The position numbers and the translations under genes are program-made. 64,000 bases of DNA from RCIO01 sp040880025 (GTDB lineage Bacteria > Pseudomonadota > Alphaproteobacteria > Rhizobiales > Rhizobiaceae): positions 62,001 through 126,000 of the forward strand of contig JBBDJD010000022.1 of assembly GCA_040880025.1 (NCBI GenBank). Direction: 5' to 3'. The notes under the pieces were generated by a model that was not told where the DNA came from, did no database searches, and worked only from the letters and a program-made list of their open reading frames with translations. Shown here in pieces: positions 53,492-62,867 of the stretch (its first letter is position 1; each line of letters starts with the position of its first letter).

Positions 53492-54264
53492 CGGACCGTT
53501 TCTCCTGCCATCACCTGCTGCGGTCTGGCGACATCTTCCATGAACTCGATGAGCTCCTGTGCGGAACCCACTTCCGACTTCTTCTTCTCCATCGCGACAC
53601 AACCGCGATCGATGACAACGAAACGCTCGGCGATGTCATAAACGTGGTGGATATTGTGGCCGATAAAGACAATCGACCGGCCCGACGCGCGTACCTGCCG
53701 GACGAAATGGAACACTTTGGCCGTCTCGGTCAGCGAGAGCGCCGTCGTGGGCTCGTCGAGAACGATCAGATTGGCTTGTTTGAGGATGGCACGGGCAATT
53801 GCAACGCCCTGCCGCTCTCCGCCGGAAAGCTGGCCGACAATCGAATTGGGCGAAAAGACTTTCGAGGTGAAGCCGATCTCGCGCATGAGGCGTTCAGCTT
53901 CCGCAACCTGCTTGCGCAGATTGAGCCACCCAAGCGGGCCGGCCAATTCGCGGCCCATGAATATGTTGCGCACGATCGACTGCTGCACGGCAAGCGCGCG
54001 ATCCTGGTAAACAGTCTCAATTCCCGCGGCACGGGAACGCGCCGGGCTCCAACTGCTGACGGACTTGCCGTTGACGAGAATTTCACCCGACGTTGGCTTG
54101 ATGACGCCCGCGAGAATCTTGATGAGTGTCGATTTGCCGGCGCCATTGTCACCTAGCAATCCGACCACCTCGCCAGGGTCGACATGCAGGCTGACGCCCC
54201 CCAAAGCGTAGATGGTGCCGTAAGATTTGGTGATGTTCCGAAGTTCGATTATGTGCTCGGTCAT
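53488..54264 (-). CDS. Sugar ABC transporter ATP-binding protein
   Basis: 258 residues, a single ATPase domain with Walker A GDNGAGKSTL, signature LSGGERQGVAIAR and Walker B LIVLDEPTTAL. RbsA-type proteins usually carry two such domains; this is the one-domain version that pairs with a dimer. ATG at 54264 is chosen by homology (TEHIIELRNITKSYG). It lies 55 bp after the binding protein gene. Confidence 0.94.
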   Translation of the reverse strand: MTEHIIELRNITKSYGTIYALGGVSLHVDPGEVVGLLGDNGAGKSTLIKILAGVIKPTSGEILVNGKSVSSWSPARSRAAGIETVYQDRALAVQQSIVRNIFMGRELAGPLGWLNLRKQVAEAERLMREIGFTSKVFSPNSIVGQLSGGERQGVAIARAILKQANLIVLDEPTTALSLTETAKVFHFVRQVRASGRSIVFIGHNIHHVYDIAERFVVIDRGCVAMEKKKSEVGSAQELIEFMEDVARPQQVMAGETVR

Positions 54265-54319
54265 GGCGGTTCCCGCATGGTGCGTGCCGTCCGCTGGTGC
54301 GGACGGCACAGTTTGAGGC

Positions 54320-55330
54320 CTAGCGCAGGCCTTCCGTGGCCAGGTCGGCTACCGCCTCATAATTTTCCGGGGTCACAAAACCGGCGCCCGTATCCACGCT
54401 GACGGGCGCAAGACCGTAAACCACCTGCTGGCACAGGCTGAGGATCGGCATGTAGCCTTGCAGAAACGGCTGCTGGTCTGCCGTGAGCTGCACCCAACCG
54501 TCTTTGAAGGCCGCGACGATTTGCGGACTCGTGTCGAAACCGATCTGAACGATTTCGCCCGGCTGCTTGCCAGCCGCTTTCATGTAGGTCGGCGCATTGC
54601 CCAGAAGCTGTCCACCCGGATAGACAATCGCCTTGATATTCGGATTGCTGGCAAGAGACGCCGTGATAATGGGGATCGCCAGATTGGGATCGGCCGCCCA
54701 TTCCGTCGGCGAAGGCATCCGCGTAACCTTGATTCCCGCTGCCTCCAGAGCATCGGCGGTGGCGCCCTCGCGGATGTAGCGCTCCGGTTGCTGGTCGAAG
54801 GGACCGAAAACGATCACATCGTCGCCCGACGCCAGGCCGAAGCGACGAACCGCTTCCTCGCCGAGGGCGGCGCCCTGAGGTCCCTGCTGCGCGCCGACAT
54901 AGCCACCGCCATACTTGGCGGTGACCGCAGGAAGCGGGACGTTCTGGTACATCATCTTGATGCCGGCATCATAGGCTTCCTTGGCCAGAGGCATGATCGC
55001 CGCCTCGCCAGCATGGCCCATCATGGCGATCCCGTCCGGCTTGGCTGCGACGGCCTCGCGCAACTGCTGAACCATCATCTCGGCCTTCCAGCCGGAGAAT
55101 ACGTAATCGACTTTGGCTCCGGTATCCTGAGCTGCCTGCACCGCGCCATTGTAGACGATCGAGGCAAATGCGTCGCCTTCCGCGCCGCCAGCGAAAAAGC
55201 GGATGTTGACGTCGCTGCACCAATTGTCGCGCAGCGTTTCGGCACCCGACGTTGTTACCAACGAGGCGATCGCGACAGACGCCAACGCGACTGCGCTTAG
55301 AGACTTCAAAGTGGTCCTGGCAATTGTCAT
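54320..55330 (-). CDS. Sugar ABC transporter substrate-binding protein (Peripla_BP_4)
   Basis: 336 residues with a signal peptide (LSAVALASVAIASLVTTSGAE). The type I periplasmic-binding fold is indicated by FAGGAEGDAFASIVYNGAVQ and AAKPDGIAMMGHAGEAAI. Two adjacent ATG codons exist; the second (55330) has GGAGG at 6 bp and is preferred. It binds a sugar or polyol in the periplasm. Confidence 0.93.
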   Translation of the reverse strand: MTIARTTLKSLSAVALASVAIASLVTTSGAETLRDNWCSDVNIRFFAGGAEGDAFASIVYNGAVQAAQDTGAKVDYVFSGWKAEMMVQQLREAVAAKPDGIAMMGHAGEAAIMPLAKEAYDAGIKMMYQNVPLPAVTAKYGGGYVGAQQGPQGAALGEEAVRRFGLASGDDVIVFGPFDQQPERYIREGATADALEAAGIKVTRMPSPTEWAADPNLAIPIITASLASNPNIKAIVYPGGQLLGNAPTYMKAAGKQPGEIVQIGFDTSPQIVAAFKDGWVQLTADQQPFLQGYMPILSLCQQVVYGLAPVSVDTGAGFVTPENYEAVADLATEGLR

Positions 55331-55396
55331 CATTTCCTCCCTTTTTGTGCTCTCGCACGGTTGTGTGCCGACCACATCAATGGCCGGCACCGTTGA

Positions 55397-56338
55397 TCAC
55401 TGATCACGGTTCAACGATGGGTCTCCTCCCTCGTATTGCGCGGTCAGATTCACAAAATTGCCCCCTCGTGCCTGTTTCAGGTGATTGAGTGCTGCCACCT
55501 GCCCCGTCATTTCGAGCGCGTCCCGATAGACCGGATCATGCCAGCCTTCGATGTCGATCGAGCCCGACCACCCGGCCAAGCGCAGTTCGCTGATGATGTC
55601 GGTCCAGTTGCTGTCGCCGAAGCCGGGAGTGCGCATGAACACGTGAGGGAATTTGCCGAAGATGCCGTGTTCGCTGATCACATCCCAGCGGACCGTCGCG
55701 TCTTTGCCGTGGACGTGGAAGAACTTGTGCGCCCATTTGCGAATCTGCGGCAGCGGATCGATCAGGTAGACAAGCTGATGGCAGGGTTCCCACTCGAGCC
55801 CGACATTGTCGTCCGGCGTCTCATTGAACATCAGTTCCCAGGCGTCCGGATTGTGGGCGATATTCCAGTCGCCGGTCTGCCAGTTGCCGTTCATCGCGCA
55901 GTTTTCAAATGCAATCTTTATGCCCTTGTCTGCGGCGCGTTTGGCGAGTTCGCTCCATACCTCCCTGTAGCGTGGCAGGCTTTCGGTGAGAGGTTTGCCG
56001 CGGAGACGGCCCGTGAAACCGGCGACGCACGTAGCGCCGAAGTGGTGGGCGTTGTCGATGCAATCTTTCCAGCCCCTCAATGTTTCAAGGTCCAATTCGC
56101 CGTCTTCGAGGGGATTGCCGAACATACCGATGGTCGAGATCGTGATGTCGCGATTGCCGATGGCATCGAGGCTACGCTTGCCCAGTTCGGCCAGATCCTG
56201 TCCGTTTGTCGTCTGCCAGAAGAACGGTTCGAAACTCTCGAATTCGAGAGCGGCCAGTTCAACGATCCGCTCGGCGGCGTTGCCGCCGGTTGCGTTGATC
56301 ATCGTGCCGATGCGGATGGACTTGGCCGGATTGCTCAC
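55397..56338 (-). CDS. Sugar phosphate isomerase/epimerase, TIM-barrel
   Basis: 313 residues of the AP-endonuclease-2/xylose isomerase-like barrel family. Probable metal ligands lie in KIAFENCAM (Glu), EWEPCHQ (Glu/His), KFFHVHGKD (His) and DIEGWHDP (Glu). It likely isomerises or epimerises the imported sugar or its keto form. It is coupled to the Gfo/Idh/MocA gene by an ATGA overlap. Confidence 0.9.
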   Translation of the reverse strand: MSNPAKSIRIGTMINATGGNAAERIVELAALEFESFEPFFWQTTNGQDLAELGKRSLDAIGNRDITISTIGMFGNPLEDGELDLETLRGWKDCIDNAHHFGATCVAGFTGRLRGKPLTESLPRYREVWSELAKRAADKGIKIAFENCAMNGNWQTGDWNIAHNPDAWELMFNETPDDNVGLEWEPCHQLVYLIDPLPQIRKWAHKFFHVHGKDATVRWDVISEHGIFGKFPHVFMRTPGFGDSNWTDIISELRLAGWSGSIDIEGWHDPVYRDALEMTGQVAALNHLKQARGGNFVNLTAQYEGGDPSLNRDQ

Positions 56339-57399
56339 GTGATCTCCTGACGTTCGGCGAGGGTCGCCTGAGGTTCGACAAGAACACGCTGGCGCAATGC
56401 TGCGCTCTCGATGGCGGCGAAGACCATCGCGAGGCTCCTGATGTTGTCCTTGCCGCTGGTTTCCGGCTCGCGGCCGGCATCAATGGCATCAAGGAATTCG
56501 CTGATGACGCTCGCGTGTCCCATGGTCAGTCGGGGATCAGGCGCCGAAGGTACATCGACCTGCCTGAGAGGCCGGAAGAAGCCATCGTCCCCGTCTACCA
56601 AATTGGCGATGAAGGACACTTCGCCGTCCCACAGCAACGTGCCCTTGGACCCGACGATCCGCCAGGCCGAGTCCCAATTGGTATCGGCGCCCTCGGCGCT
56701 CCATGAGCCGCGATATGTGACGATGACATCGTCGCTGAATTCGAAGATCGCATTGGCGACGGACCCGTGCGCGTACCAGGAGCTGGCCGGATTGCTCTCG
56801 TGGCAATAGACTGCGACGGGCTCTTTCCCCGACACGAACCGAGTTGCATCGAAGGTATGGATTGCCATGTCGAGCAGCAGTACGTGCTGCATGACGTCGC
56901 GAAAGCCGCCGAAATGCGCGCCGACGAAGAAGTCGCAATGAATGGCGTTGATGTCCCCAAGGACGCCGCTTTCGACCGCTGCGCGGGCGCGGCGAATGCC
57001 CTCCTTGAACCTCCGGTTTTGGGCGACCGCGAAAATGCGACCGGCCCGGGCAGCCGCCGCCTGGATTTGCCGCGCGCTATCGAGCGAAGTCGCCATAGGC
57101 TTCTCGCTGAGCACGTGACATCCGTGCCGCAGGCCCATGCAGACAATGTCCTGCCGCGCCGACGGCACCGCCACGTCGAAGAGAATGTCCGGCTTTACGT
57201 GGGACAACATCGCGTCGAGATCAGTTCCGACTTCAGCGTCAGTGAGGTCGAAGTCGTCGCGCAGCCGCTCCGCAGCCGACAGGTTGATATCGACAAGCCC
57301 CGCAATCTCTATTCGCCCGGCGAGGACAGGCTCTCTGAGGGCCTTCACCCATGTCGCGGCCATGTTGCCGCAACCCACCAGGATGGCTCTTTTGCCCAA
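56335..57399 (-). CDS. Gfo/Idh/MocA-family oxidoreductase
   Basis: 354 residues from a TTG start with GGAGG 7 bp upstream. The NAD(P)-binding stretch AILVGCGNMAATWVKAL is at the start and the EKP motif (LSEKPMAT) with the catalytic Lys is near residue 95. HVLLLDMAIHTFD gives the His region of the second domain. It oxidises a sugar or polyol with NAD(P)+. It is the first gene of the operon read away from the LacI operators. Confidence 0.92.
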   Translation of the reverse strand: MGKRAILVGCGNMAATWVKALREPVLAGRIEIAGLVDINLSAAERLRDDFDLTDAEVGTDLDAMLSHVKPDILFDVAVPSARQDIVCMGLRHGCHVLSEKPMATSLDSARQIQAAAARAGRIFAVAQNRRFKEGIRRARAAVESGVLGDINAIHCDFFVGAHFGGFRDVMQHVLLLDMAIHTFDATRFVSGKEPVAVYCHESNPASSWYAHGSVANAIFEFSDDVIVTYRGSWSAEGADTNWDSAWRIVGSKGTLLWDGEVSFIANLVDGDDGFFRPLRQVDVPSAPDPRLTMGHASVISEFLDAIDAGREPETSGKDNIRSLAMVFAAIESAALRQRVLVEPQATLAERQEIT

Positions 57400-57424
57400 G
57401 TCGGCCTCCTCCCGAGGTGTCAAT

Positions 57425-57480
57425 CGTAAACGCTTGCGGTTGGTGCGTAAGCGATTACGAGAGTACCGTAAGCGCTTACG
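57425..57480. promoter_or_regulatory. Three tandem LacI-type operators with 21-bp spacing
   Basis: Three 14-bp units: 57425-57438 CGTAAACGCTTGCG, 57446-57459 CGTAAGCGATTACG and 57467-57480 CGTAAGCGCTTACG. The last is a perfect palindrome, the middle has one mismatched pair and the first two. Their centres are exactly 21 bp apart, two helical turns, so bound dimers would face the same side. They lie in the 150-bp gap between the sugar operon and lacI. Confidence 0.88.
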
Positions 57481-57549
57481 AAACTATACATCGAGTATTT
57501 TTCATGTCAACAGACATACCCGACAGGCCCCGGGAGCGGACAGGGATAC

Positions 57550-58590
57550 ATGCGAGGCATAGCGCGACTGGCCCAGGAACTGGGGATTTCGACCGGAACG
57601 GTTTCGCGCGCGCTCAACGGCAAGCGCGACGTCAACGACGAGACCAGGCGCAAAGTTCTGGAAGCCGCGCGTCGGCTCGGCTACGCGCCCAATCAGGCGG
57701 CCCGCGCCCTGGCTCAGGGCACCACGCGATCGGTGGGTTTCATGATCGAGCTCGATCAGGAAACCGCCGCCAGCAGCGACTACTTTTTCATGGGCGTGTT
57801 CGACGGCGTCCAGAGCGTGCTCGCACAGCACGGCCTCGACCTTCTCGTGCTGCCCTGTCCAACCAACCAGGACCGTTGCACCTACCTCGAGCGCTTTGTG
57901 GCTCGCGGCGTGATCGACGGGATGATTTTGGCTTCCACGCAGCGCGTCGACAAGCGTATCGATCTTCTGCAGTCCGCGCAGATCCCGTTCGTGACTCTGG
58001 GCCGGAGCAAGTCGGGCCACGACTATTCGTGGGTCGATCTCGATTTCGAGGGGGTCGTGGCAACCGCCATCGATCGGCTCGTTTCGCTGGGCCATCGGCG
58101 CATCGCGGTGACGGTGCCGTATGGGGGCGTCAATTTTGGCGTGATCTTCAAGGAAGCCTACCTTGCCGCGCTCAAGCGGCACGGGTTGAGTTTCGATCCC
58201 GGGCTCGTGTTCGAGACGAAGCGCAACGAACTTGCCGGATATGGGGTCGTTGACGAGCTGCTCGGCCTCGACGAGCCGCCAACCGCGATTCTGCTCATAT
58301 ATGAAGTGACCGCGATCGGCATGTATCGACGGCTGGCGGAGCTGGGCCTCACACCGGGACGCGACCTCGCGGTCATAGGATTTCGCGACGAACCAACCGT
58401 GCGTTTCCTTGCGCCGGCCGTTACCTGTTTCAGTGTTTCGCTCCATGAATTGGGCGTTTCGATTGCCGAAGCTTTGCTGGCACAGCTGCCGCCATATGCC
58501 GACCGATATCCGCTCGGGATTGTTCAAAAGCGTTGTCCGCTTGAACTGGTGTCTGGCGAAAGCGATGGTGTGATGGAAGCACGAACATGA
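57550..58590 (+). CDS. LacI-family transcriptional regulator
   Basis: 346 residues. The LacI helix-turn-helix is at residues 1-50 (IARLAQELGISTGTVSRALN, then RRLGYAPNQAARAL hinge), followed by a type I periplasmic-binding sugar domain. Three LacI operators sit just upstream, so it probably controls itself and the divergent sugar catabolic and transport operon. Inducer unknown. The C-terminal tail is not unusual. Confidence 0.95.
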   Translation: MRGIARLAQELGISTGTVSRALNGKRDVNDETRRKVLEAARRLGYAPNQAARALAQGTTRSVGFMIELDQETAASSDYFFMGVFDGVQSVLAQHGLDLLVLPCPTNQDRCTYLERFVARGVIDGMILASTQRVDKRIDLLQSAQIPFVTLGRSKSGHDYSWVDLDFEGVVATAIDRLVSLGHRRIAVTVPYGGVNFGVIFKEAYLAALKRHGLSFDPGLVFETKRNELAGYGVVDELLGLDEPPTAILLIYEVTAIGMYRRLAELGLTPGRDLAVIGFRDEPTVRFLAPAVTCFSVSLHELGVSIAEALLAQLPPYADRYPLGIVQKRCPLELVSGESDGVMEART

Positions 58591-58733
58591 AGCTGCTGAA
58601 TCTGGTCCATCGATCGGATGGACTGTGTCTTCGTGGGGCGACGCTGGCATAACCTCGAATTGTGAATGGGCATCGCCGCACCCTTCGTGACGGCGACCAA
58701 GTGCGTGGAGACTACAAAAATGGGAGGACAGGG

Positions 58734-58809
58734 TGGTGCCGCATGTCGGATTCGAACCAACGACCCCATCATTACGAATGATGTGCTCTACCAACTGAGC
58801 TAATGCGGC
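58734..58809 (-). tRNA. tRNA-Thr (anticodon CGU)
   Basis: A 76-nt cloverleaf on the minus strand with CCA encoded. Acceptor GCCGCAT pairs with ATGCGGC, the D arm is AGCTCAGTTGGTAGAGC, the anticodon stem CATCA/TGATG encloses TTCGTAA (anticodon CGT in DNA), and the T arm has GGTTCGAATCC. The anticodon CGU reads ACG, threonine. Confidence 0.97.
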
Positions 58810-59076
58810 GCACGGCGCGAGCCTCATGGCTCCGCCGAAGCTGGCGCGTGATAGCCGCTCCGCATTGGGAGATCAAGCGTCACATTGTCCCGACGCTTCG
58901 GAGACTTGGACAATGCCGTGTCGGGATATGTGTCGCGCCGTCTGCCGTAATGGACTTGTGAATTCAATTGCCGGGTGGGGCCATGGACTCCTGCCCGCGC
59001 TGCGTTAATCTCACACCGTACCAAAGCCGCGCTCGGGCGTGATGACTGTGCGGCAAAGGCATTCGGAGGAGGATTC
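58810..59076. other. Intergenic region between tRNA-Thr and coxS
   Basis: 267 bp with no gene. It holds a loose inverted repeat, CATTGTCC (58883-58890) and GGACAATG (58908-58915), 17 bp apart. A promoter for coxS is expected here, but no clear -35/-10 was seen. The 143 bp between lacI and the tRNA also hold nothing I recognise. Confidence 0.5.
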
Positions 59077-59574
59077 ATGTCTGAGGTTTCAATGGTCGTG
59101 AACGGCCGGAAGGTTTCCGGGGCCGTTGAGGACCGCACCCTGCTGGTGCATTTCCTGCGCGAAAACCAGGGGCTGACGGGTACCCATGTCGGTTGCGACA
59201 CGTCCCAGTGCGGCGCATGCGTGGTCCACATGGACGGCAAGGCGGTGAAATCCTGCACGCTGTTGGCCGCCCAGGCTTCCGGATCTGAAATCGTGACGAT
59301 CGAGGGGCTGGCCAACGGCGCCGATCTGCACCCCGTTCAGGCCGCCTTCAAGGAACATCACGGCTTGCAATGCGGTTTCTGCACGCCCGGCATGATCATG
59401 GCGGCGGTGGACATGATCAACCGTCATCCCGAAGGCCTGGACGAAAAGACCGTGCGGGCCGAGCTGGAGGGCAATATTTGCCGCTGCACCGGCTACCACA
59501 ACATCGTGAAGGCCATCCTTGCCGCCTCGAAAACGATGGCGAAGGGCAAGGGCAAGGCGAAGAAAGCGGCGTAG
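59077..59574 (+). CDS. coxS: Molybdenum hydroxylase small (2Fe-2S) subunit, CoxS-like
   Basis: 165 residues from an ATG with GGAGGAGGA upstream. Two 2Fe-2S clusters: CDTSQCGACVVH near 45-56 with a further Cys at about 67, and CGFCTPGM plus CRCTG in the C-terminal half. It passes electrons from the Mo site to the FAD subunit. The C-terminus ends in a Lys-rich GKGKGKAKK tail. First gene of coxSLM. Confidence 0.93.
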   Translation: MSEVSMVVNGRKVSGAVEDRTLLVHFLRENQGLTGTHVGCDTSQCGACVVHMDGKAVKSCTLLAAQASGSEIVTIEGLANGADLHPVQAAFKEHHGLQCGFCTPGMIMAAVDMINRHPEGLDEKTVRAELEGNICRCTGYHNIVKAILAASKTMAKGKGKAKKAA

Positions 59575-59590
59575 TGCATGGTGAACAGTG

Positions 59591-59636
59591 AATGGTGAAT
59601 GGCCCGGGCAGGGCCGCCTTTCGACCATTCACCATT
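59591..59636. repeat. Inverted repeat between coxS and coxL
   Basis: AATGGTGAATGG and CCATTCACCATT are perfect 12-bp arms around a 22-bp loop. The flanks add more of the same GTGAA/AATGG motif on both sides (from 59581 and to about 59654). It looks like a small repeat element in the coxS-coxL gap and may form a hairpin in the mRNA. Confidence 0.65.
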
Positions 59637-59675
59637 TTCCCATTCATTATTCACGAATTTCGGGAGGAATTCGAC

Positions 59676-62030
59676 ATGGGTATGGAAGGCATCGGCGCCC
59701 GCGTGGCGCGCAAGGAAGATCGCCGGTTCGTGACCGGCGCTGGCCGCTATGTCGACGACATGGTCGTGCCGGGAATGAAACATGCCACTTTCGTGCGCAG
59801 CCCGTACGCGCATGCCGACATCAGGAAGATCGATGTCAAGGCGGCGCAGAAGATGCCAGGCGTCATCGCCGTGCTTACCGGCAAGGAGCTCAGGACCGAC
59901 GGCATCGGTAATCTCATCTGCGGCTGGATGATCCATTCAAAGGACGGCTCGCCCATGAACATGGGCGCCTGGTCGCCGCTGGCGGTCGACCGGGTGCGCT
60001 ATGTCGGCGACGCGGTGGCGATCGTGGTGGCTGAGACCAAGGGACAGGCGCGCGATGCGGCTGAAGCCGTCGACGTCACCTACAAGGAAAAGAAGGCCGT
60101 GACCGACGCCGTTTCGGCCCTCAAGAATGGCGCGCCGCAGCTTCATCCCGAGGCCGCAGGCAACCTGATCTACGATTGGGAGATTGGCGACGCGGCCGCC
60201 ACGGACAAGGCGATCAGGAACGCCGCCCATGTGACGACCATGCATATCGTCAACAACCGGCTGGTTCCCAACGCGATGGAGCCGCGCGCCGCCCTCGGCC
60301 ATTACGACAAGGCGGAGGACCACTATACCTGCTGGACCACGTCACAAAATCCGCATGTGGCGCGCCTCGTCATGAGTGCGTTCTACAATGTCGCTCCGGA
60401 AAACAAGTTGCGCGTGATCGCGCCGGATGTCGGTGGCGGCTTCGGCTCGAAAATCTACATCTATCCCGAAGAGATCGTCTGCCTGTGGGCGTCGAAGAAA
60501 TCCGGCGTGCCGGTCAAATGGGTCGCCGACCGCACCGAAAGCTTCCTCACCGACGCGCATGGCCGCGATCATGTGACAGAGGTAAAGCTGGCGCTCGACA
60601 AGGACAACAAGATTACCGCGCTCAAGGTCGACACGATCGCCAATTTCGGCGCCTACATGTCGCTCTTCTCTTCCGCGGTGCCGACCTACCTCTACGCCAC
60701 GCTGCTGTCGGGCCAGTATGTGATCCCGGCGATCCATTGCAACGTGAAGGCGGTCTATACCAACACCGCGCCGGTCGACGCCTATCGGGGGGCCGGACGG
60801 CCGGAGGCCACCTATGTGCTGGAGCGCACGATGGAGACGGCCGCGCGGGAAGTCGGCATCAGTCCGGCCGAACTGCGCCGCAGGAATTTCATCAACTCGT
60901 TCCCCTATCAGACACCGGTCATCATGAACTACGACGCCGGCGACTACGAGGCCTCGCTGACCGCGGCGATGAAGGCCGCCGACTATGACGGCTTCGCCAA
61001 ACGCCGTGCCAAGGCCAAGAAGGCGGGCAAGCTGCGCGGTATCGGCATGAGCTGCTACATCGAGGCTTGCGGCATCGCGCCGTCGGCCGCGGTCGGGTCG
61101 CTCGGCGCCGGCGTCGGTCTGTGGGAGAGTGCCGAAGTGCGCGTCAACGGCGTCGGCACGATCGAGGTGCTGACCGGGTCGCACAGTCACGGCCAGGGCC
61201 ACGAAACAACATTTGCCCAGCTTGTCTCCGACCGTTTCGGCGTGCCGATCGATTCGGTGTCCATCCTTCATGGCGATACCGACAAGGTTCAGATGGGCAT
61301 GGGCACCTACGGCTCGCGCTCCGGCGCTGTCGGCATGTCGGCCATCGTCAAGGCGCTCGACAAGGTCGAAACCAAGGCCAAGAAGATTGCCGCGCACCTG
61401 CTGGAGGCCGACGAGGGTGACATTGTCATTGAAAACGGCGAACTGAAAGTCGCCGGCACCGACAAGTCGGTGCCCTGGTTCCAGATGGCGCTGGCCGCCT
61501 ATACAGCACACAATCTGCCGGAGGGCATGGAGCCTGGTCTGAAGGAGGGCGCTTTCTACGACCCGTCCAACTTCACCTTCCCCGCCGGCTGCTACATCTG
61601 CGAGGTCGAGGTGGATGCCGAAACCGGCGACACCGAGATCGTGCAGTTCGTTGCGGCGGACGACTTCGGCAACATCATCAATCCGATGATCGTCGAGGGC
61701 CAGGTCCATGGCGGCATCGCCCAGGGTGTTGGCCAGGCGCTGCTGGAAGGTTGCCAGTACGATCCCGGTTCCGGGCAACTGGTGACGGCGAGCTACATGG
61801 ACTACACCATGCCGCGCGCCGACGACCTGCCGTCGTTCAAGGTGTCGACCTCGAACACGCCGTGCCCGTCCAACCCGCTTGGCATCAAGGGCTGCGGCGA
61901 GGCCGGAGCGATCGGTTCGCCGCCGGCGGTGATCAATGCGATCACCGATGCGATCGGCAACAACGACCTGACCATGCCGGCGACGTCCCAGAAAGTATGG
62001 GCGGCGTTGAAAGCCGCGACGAGGCACTGA
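59676..62030 (+). CDS. coxL: Molybdenum hydroxylase large subunit, CoxL form II-like
   Basis: 784 residues from an ATG with GGGAGGAA at 7 bp. This is the Mo-MCD subunit of the xanthine oxidase family. The active-site loop reads AYRGAGRPEATY, the form II (BMS) signature; form I CO dehydrogenases have AYRCSFR. GGGFGSK and GSHSHGQGHETTFAQL cofactor loops and the C-terminal CGEAGAIGSPPAV with the catalytic Glu are present. Form II enzymes may oxidise CO or another small substrate; the substrate is not settled. Operon with coxS and coxM. Confidence 0.9.
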   Translation: MGMEGIGARVARKEDRRFVTGAGRYVDDMVVPGMKHATFVRSPYAHADIRKIDVKAAQKMPGVIAVLTGKELRTDGIGNLICGWMIHSKDGSPMNMGAWSPLAVDRVRYVGDAVAIVVAETKGQARDAAEAVDVTYKEKKAVTDAVSALKNGAPQLHPEAAGNLIYDWEIGDAAATDKAIRNAAHVTTMHIVNNRLVPNAMEPRAALGHYDKAEDHYTCWTTSQNPHVARLVMSAFYNVAPENKLRVIAPDVGGGFGSKIYIYPEEIVCLWASKKSGVPVKWVADRTESFLTDAHGRDHVTEVKLALDKDNKITALKVDTIANFGAYMSLFSSAVPTYLYATLLSGQYVIPAIHCNVKAVYTNTAPVDAYRGAGRPEATYVLERTMETAAREVGISPAELRRRNFINSFPYQTPVIMNYDAGDYEASLTAAMKAADYDGFAKRRAKAKKAGKLRGIGMSCYIEACGIAPSAAVGSLGAGVGLWESAEVRVNGVGTIEVLTGSHSHGQGHETTFAQLVSDRFGVPIDSVSILHGDTDKVQMGMGTYGSRSGAVGMSAIVKALDKVETKAKKIAAHLLEADEGDIVIENGELKVAGTDKSVPWFQMALAAYTAHNLPEGMEPGLKEGAFYDPSNFTFPAGCYICEVEVDAETGDTEIVQFVAADDFGNIINPMIVEGQVHGGIAQGVGQALLEGCQYDPGSGQLVTASYMDYTMPRADDLPSFKVSTSNTPCPSNPLGIKGCGEAGAIGSPPAVINAITDAIGNNDLTMPATSQKVWAALKAATRH

Positions 62031-62043
62031 GGAGGACACCCAG

Positions 62044-62844
62044 ATGTACCAGACCAACTACCACCGCGCTTCCTCCGTCTCCGACGCCGCGAAGCTTCTC
62101 AAAAAGGCCGATGACGGCAAGTTCGTCTCCGGCGGAATGACGCTCATTGCCGCCATGAAGCAGCGGCTGGCCGCGCCGTCGGACCTGATCGACCTGCGCC
62201 ACATCAAGGAACTGAAGGGCGTCAAAGTGTCGGGCAAGACCGTCACTATTGGCGCCGGCACGACCCATGCCGAGGTGGCCACGGACGCCAAGCTGGCCAA
62301 GGCCTGTCCGGCATTCTGCCATCTCGCCGCGCATATCGGTGATCCGCATGTGCGCCACATGGGCACAGTCGGTGGCTCGGTCGCCAATAACGATCCGGCA
62401 GCGGATTATCCTGCCGCCTTGCTCGCGCTCGACGCGACGATCGTCACCAACAAGCGCGAACTGGCGGCGGCGAAGTTCTTCACCGGCCTGTTCGAGACGG
62501 CGCTGAAGGATGACGAGATCGTCACTGCCGTGACCTTCACCGTGCCTGACAAGTGCGGTTATTCGAAATTCCCCAACCCGGCTTCGCGCTACGCCATGAC
62601 CGGCGTGTTCGTCGCCAAGGGCAAGGGGGGTGTGAAGGCGGCCGTCACCGGCGCCGGCGACGACGGCGTGTTCCGTTCCAGGGAGATAGAGGCCGCCCTG
62701 TCGAAGAAGTTCGACGCATCCGCGCTGGAAGGCGTCAAGGTCCCCGCGAAGGACCTGATGAGCGACATCCACGCCTCGGCAGAATACCGCGCCAACCTGA
62801 TCGCGGTGATGGCCAAGCGGGCGGTTGCGGCGGCGAACGGCTGA
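62044..62844 (+). CDS. coxM: Molybdenum hydroxylase FAD subunit, CoxM-like
   Basis: 266 residues. FAD-binding motifs KFVSGGMTLIAAMK and GTVGGSVANNDPAADYP are those of CoxM/FAD_binding_5. It receives electrons from CoxS and passes them to the quinone pool. It is 13 bp after coxL and followed by a clear terminator. Gene order here is S-L-M, not the M-S-L of form I cox operons. Confidence 0.93.
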   Translation: MYQTNYHRASSVSDAAKLLKKADDGKFVSGGMTLIAAMKQRLAAPSDLIDLRHIKELKGVKVSGKTVTIGAGTTHAEVATDAKLAKACPAFCHLAAHIGDPHVRHMGTVGGSVANNDPAADYPAALLALDATIVTNKRELAAAKFFTGLFETALKDDEIVTAVTFTVPDKCGYSKFPNPASRYAMTGVFVAKGKGGVKAAVTGAGDDGVFRSREIEAALSKKFDASALEGVKVPAKDLMSDIHASAEYRANLIAVMAKRAVAAANG

Positions 62845-62867
62845 GGCGTACTGTTGTGGGGAATGGG

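Noticed and set aside
58734..58809. tRNA-Thr as an integration site of a mobile element
   Set aside because: No integrase, no repeated 3' tRNA end and no shift in base use were seen on either side.
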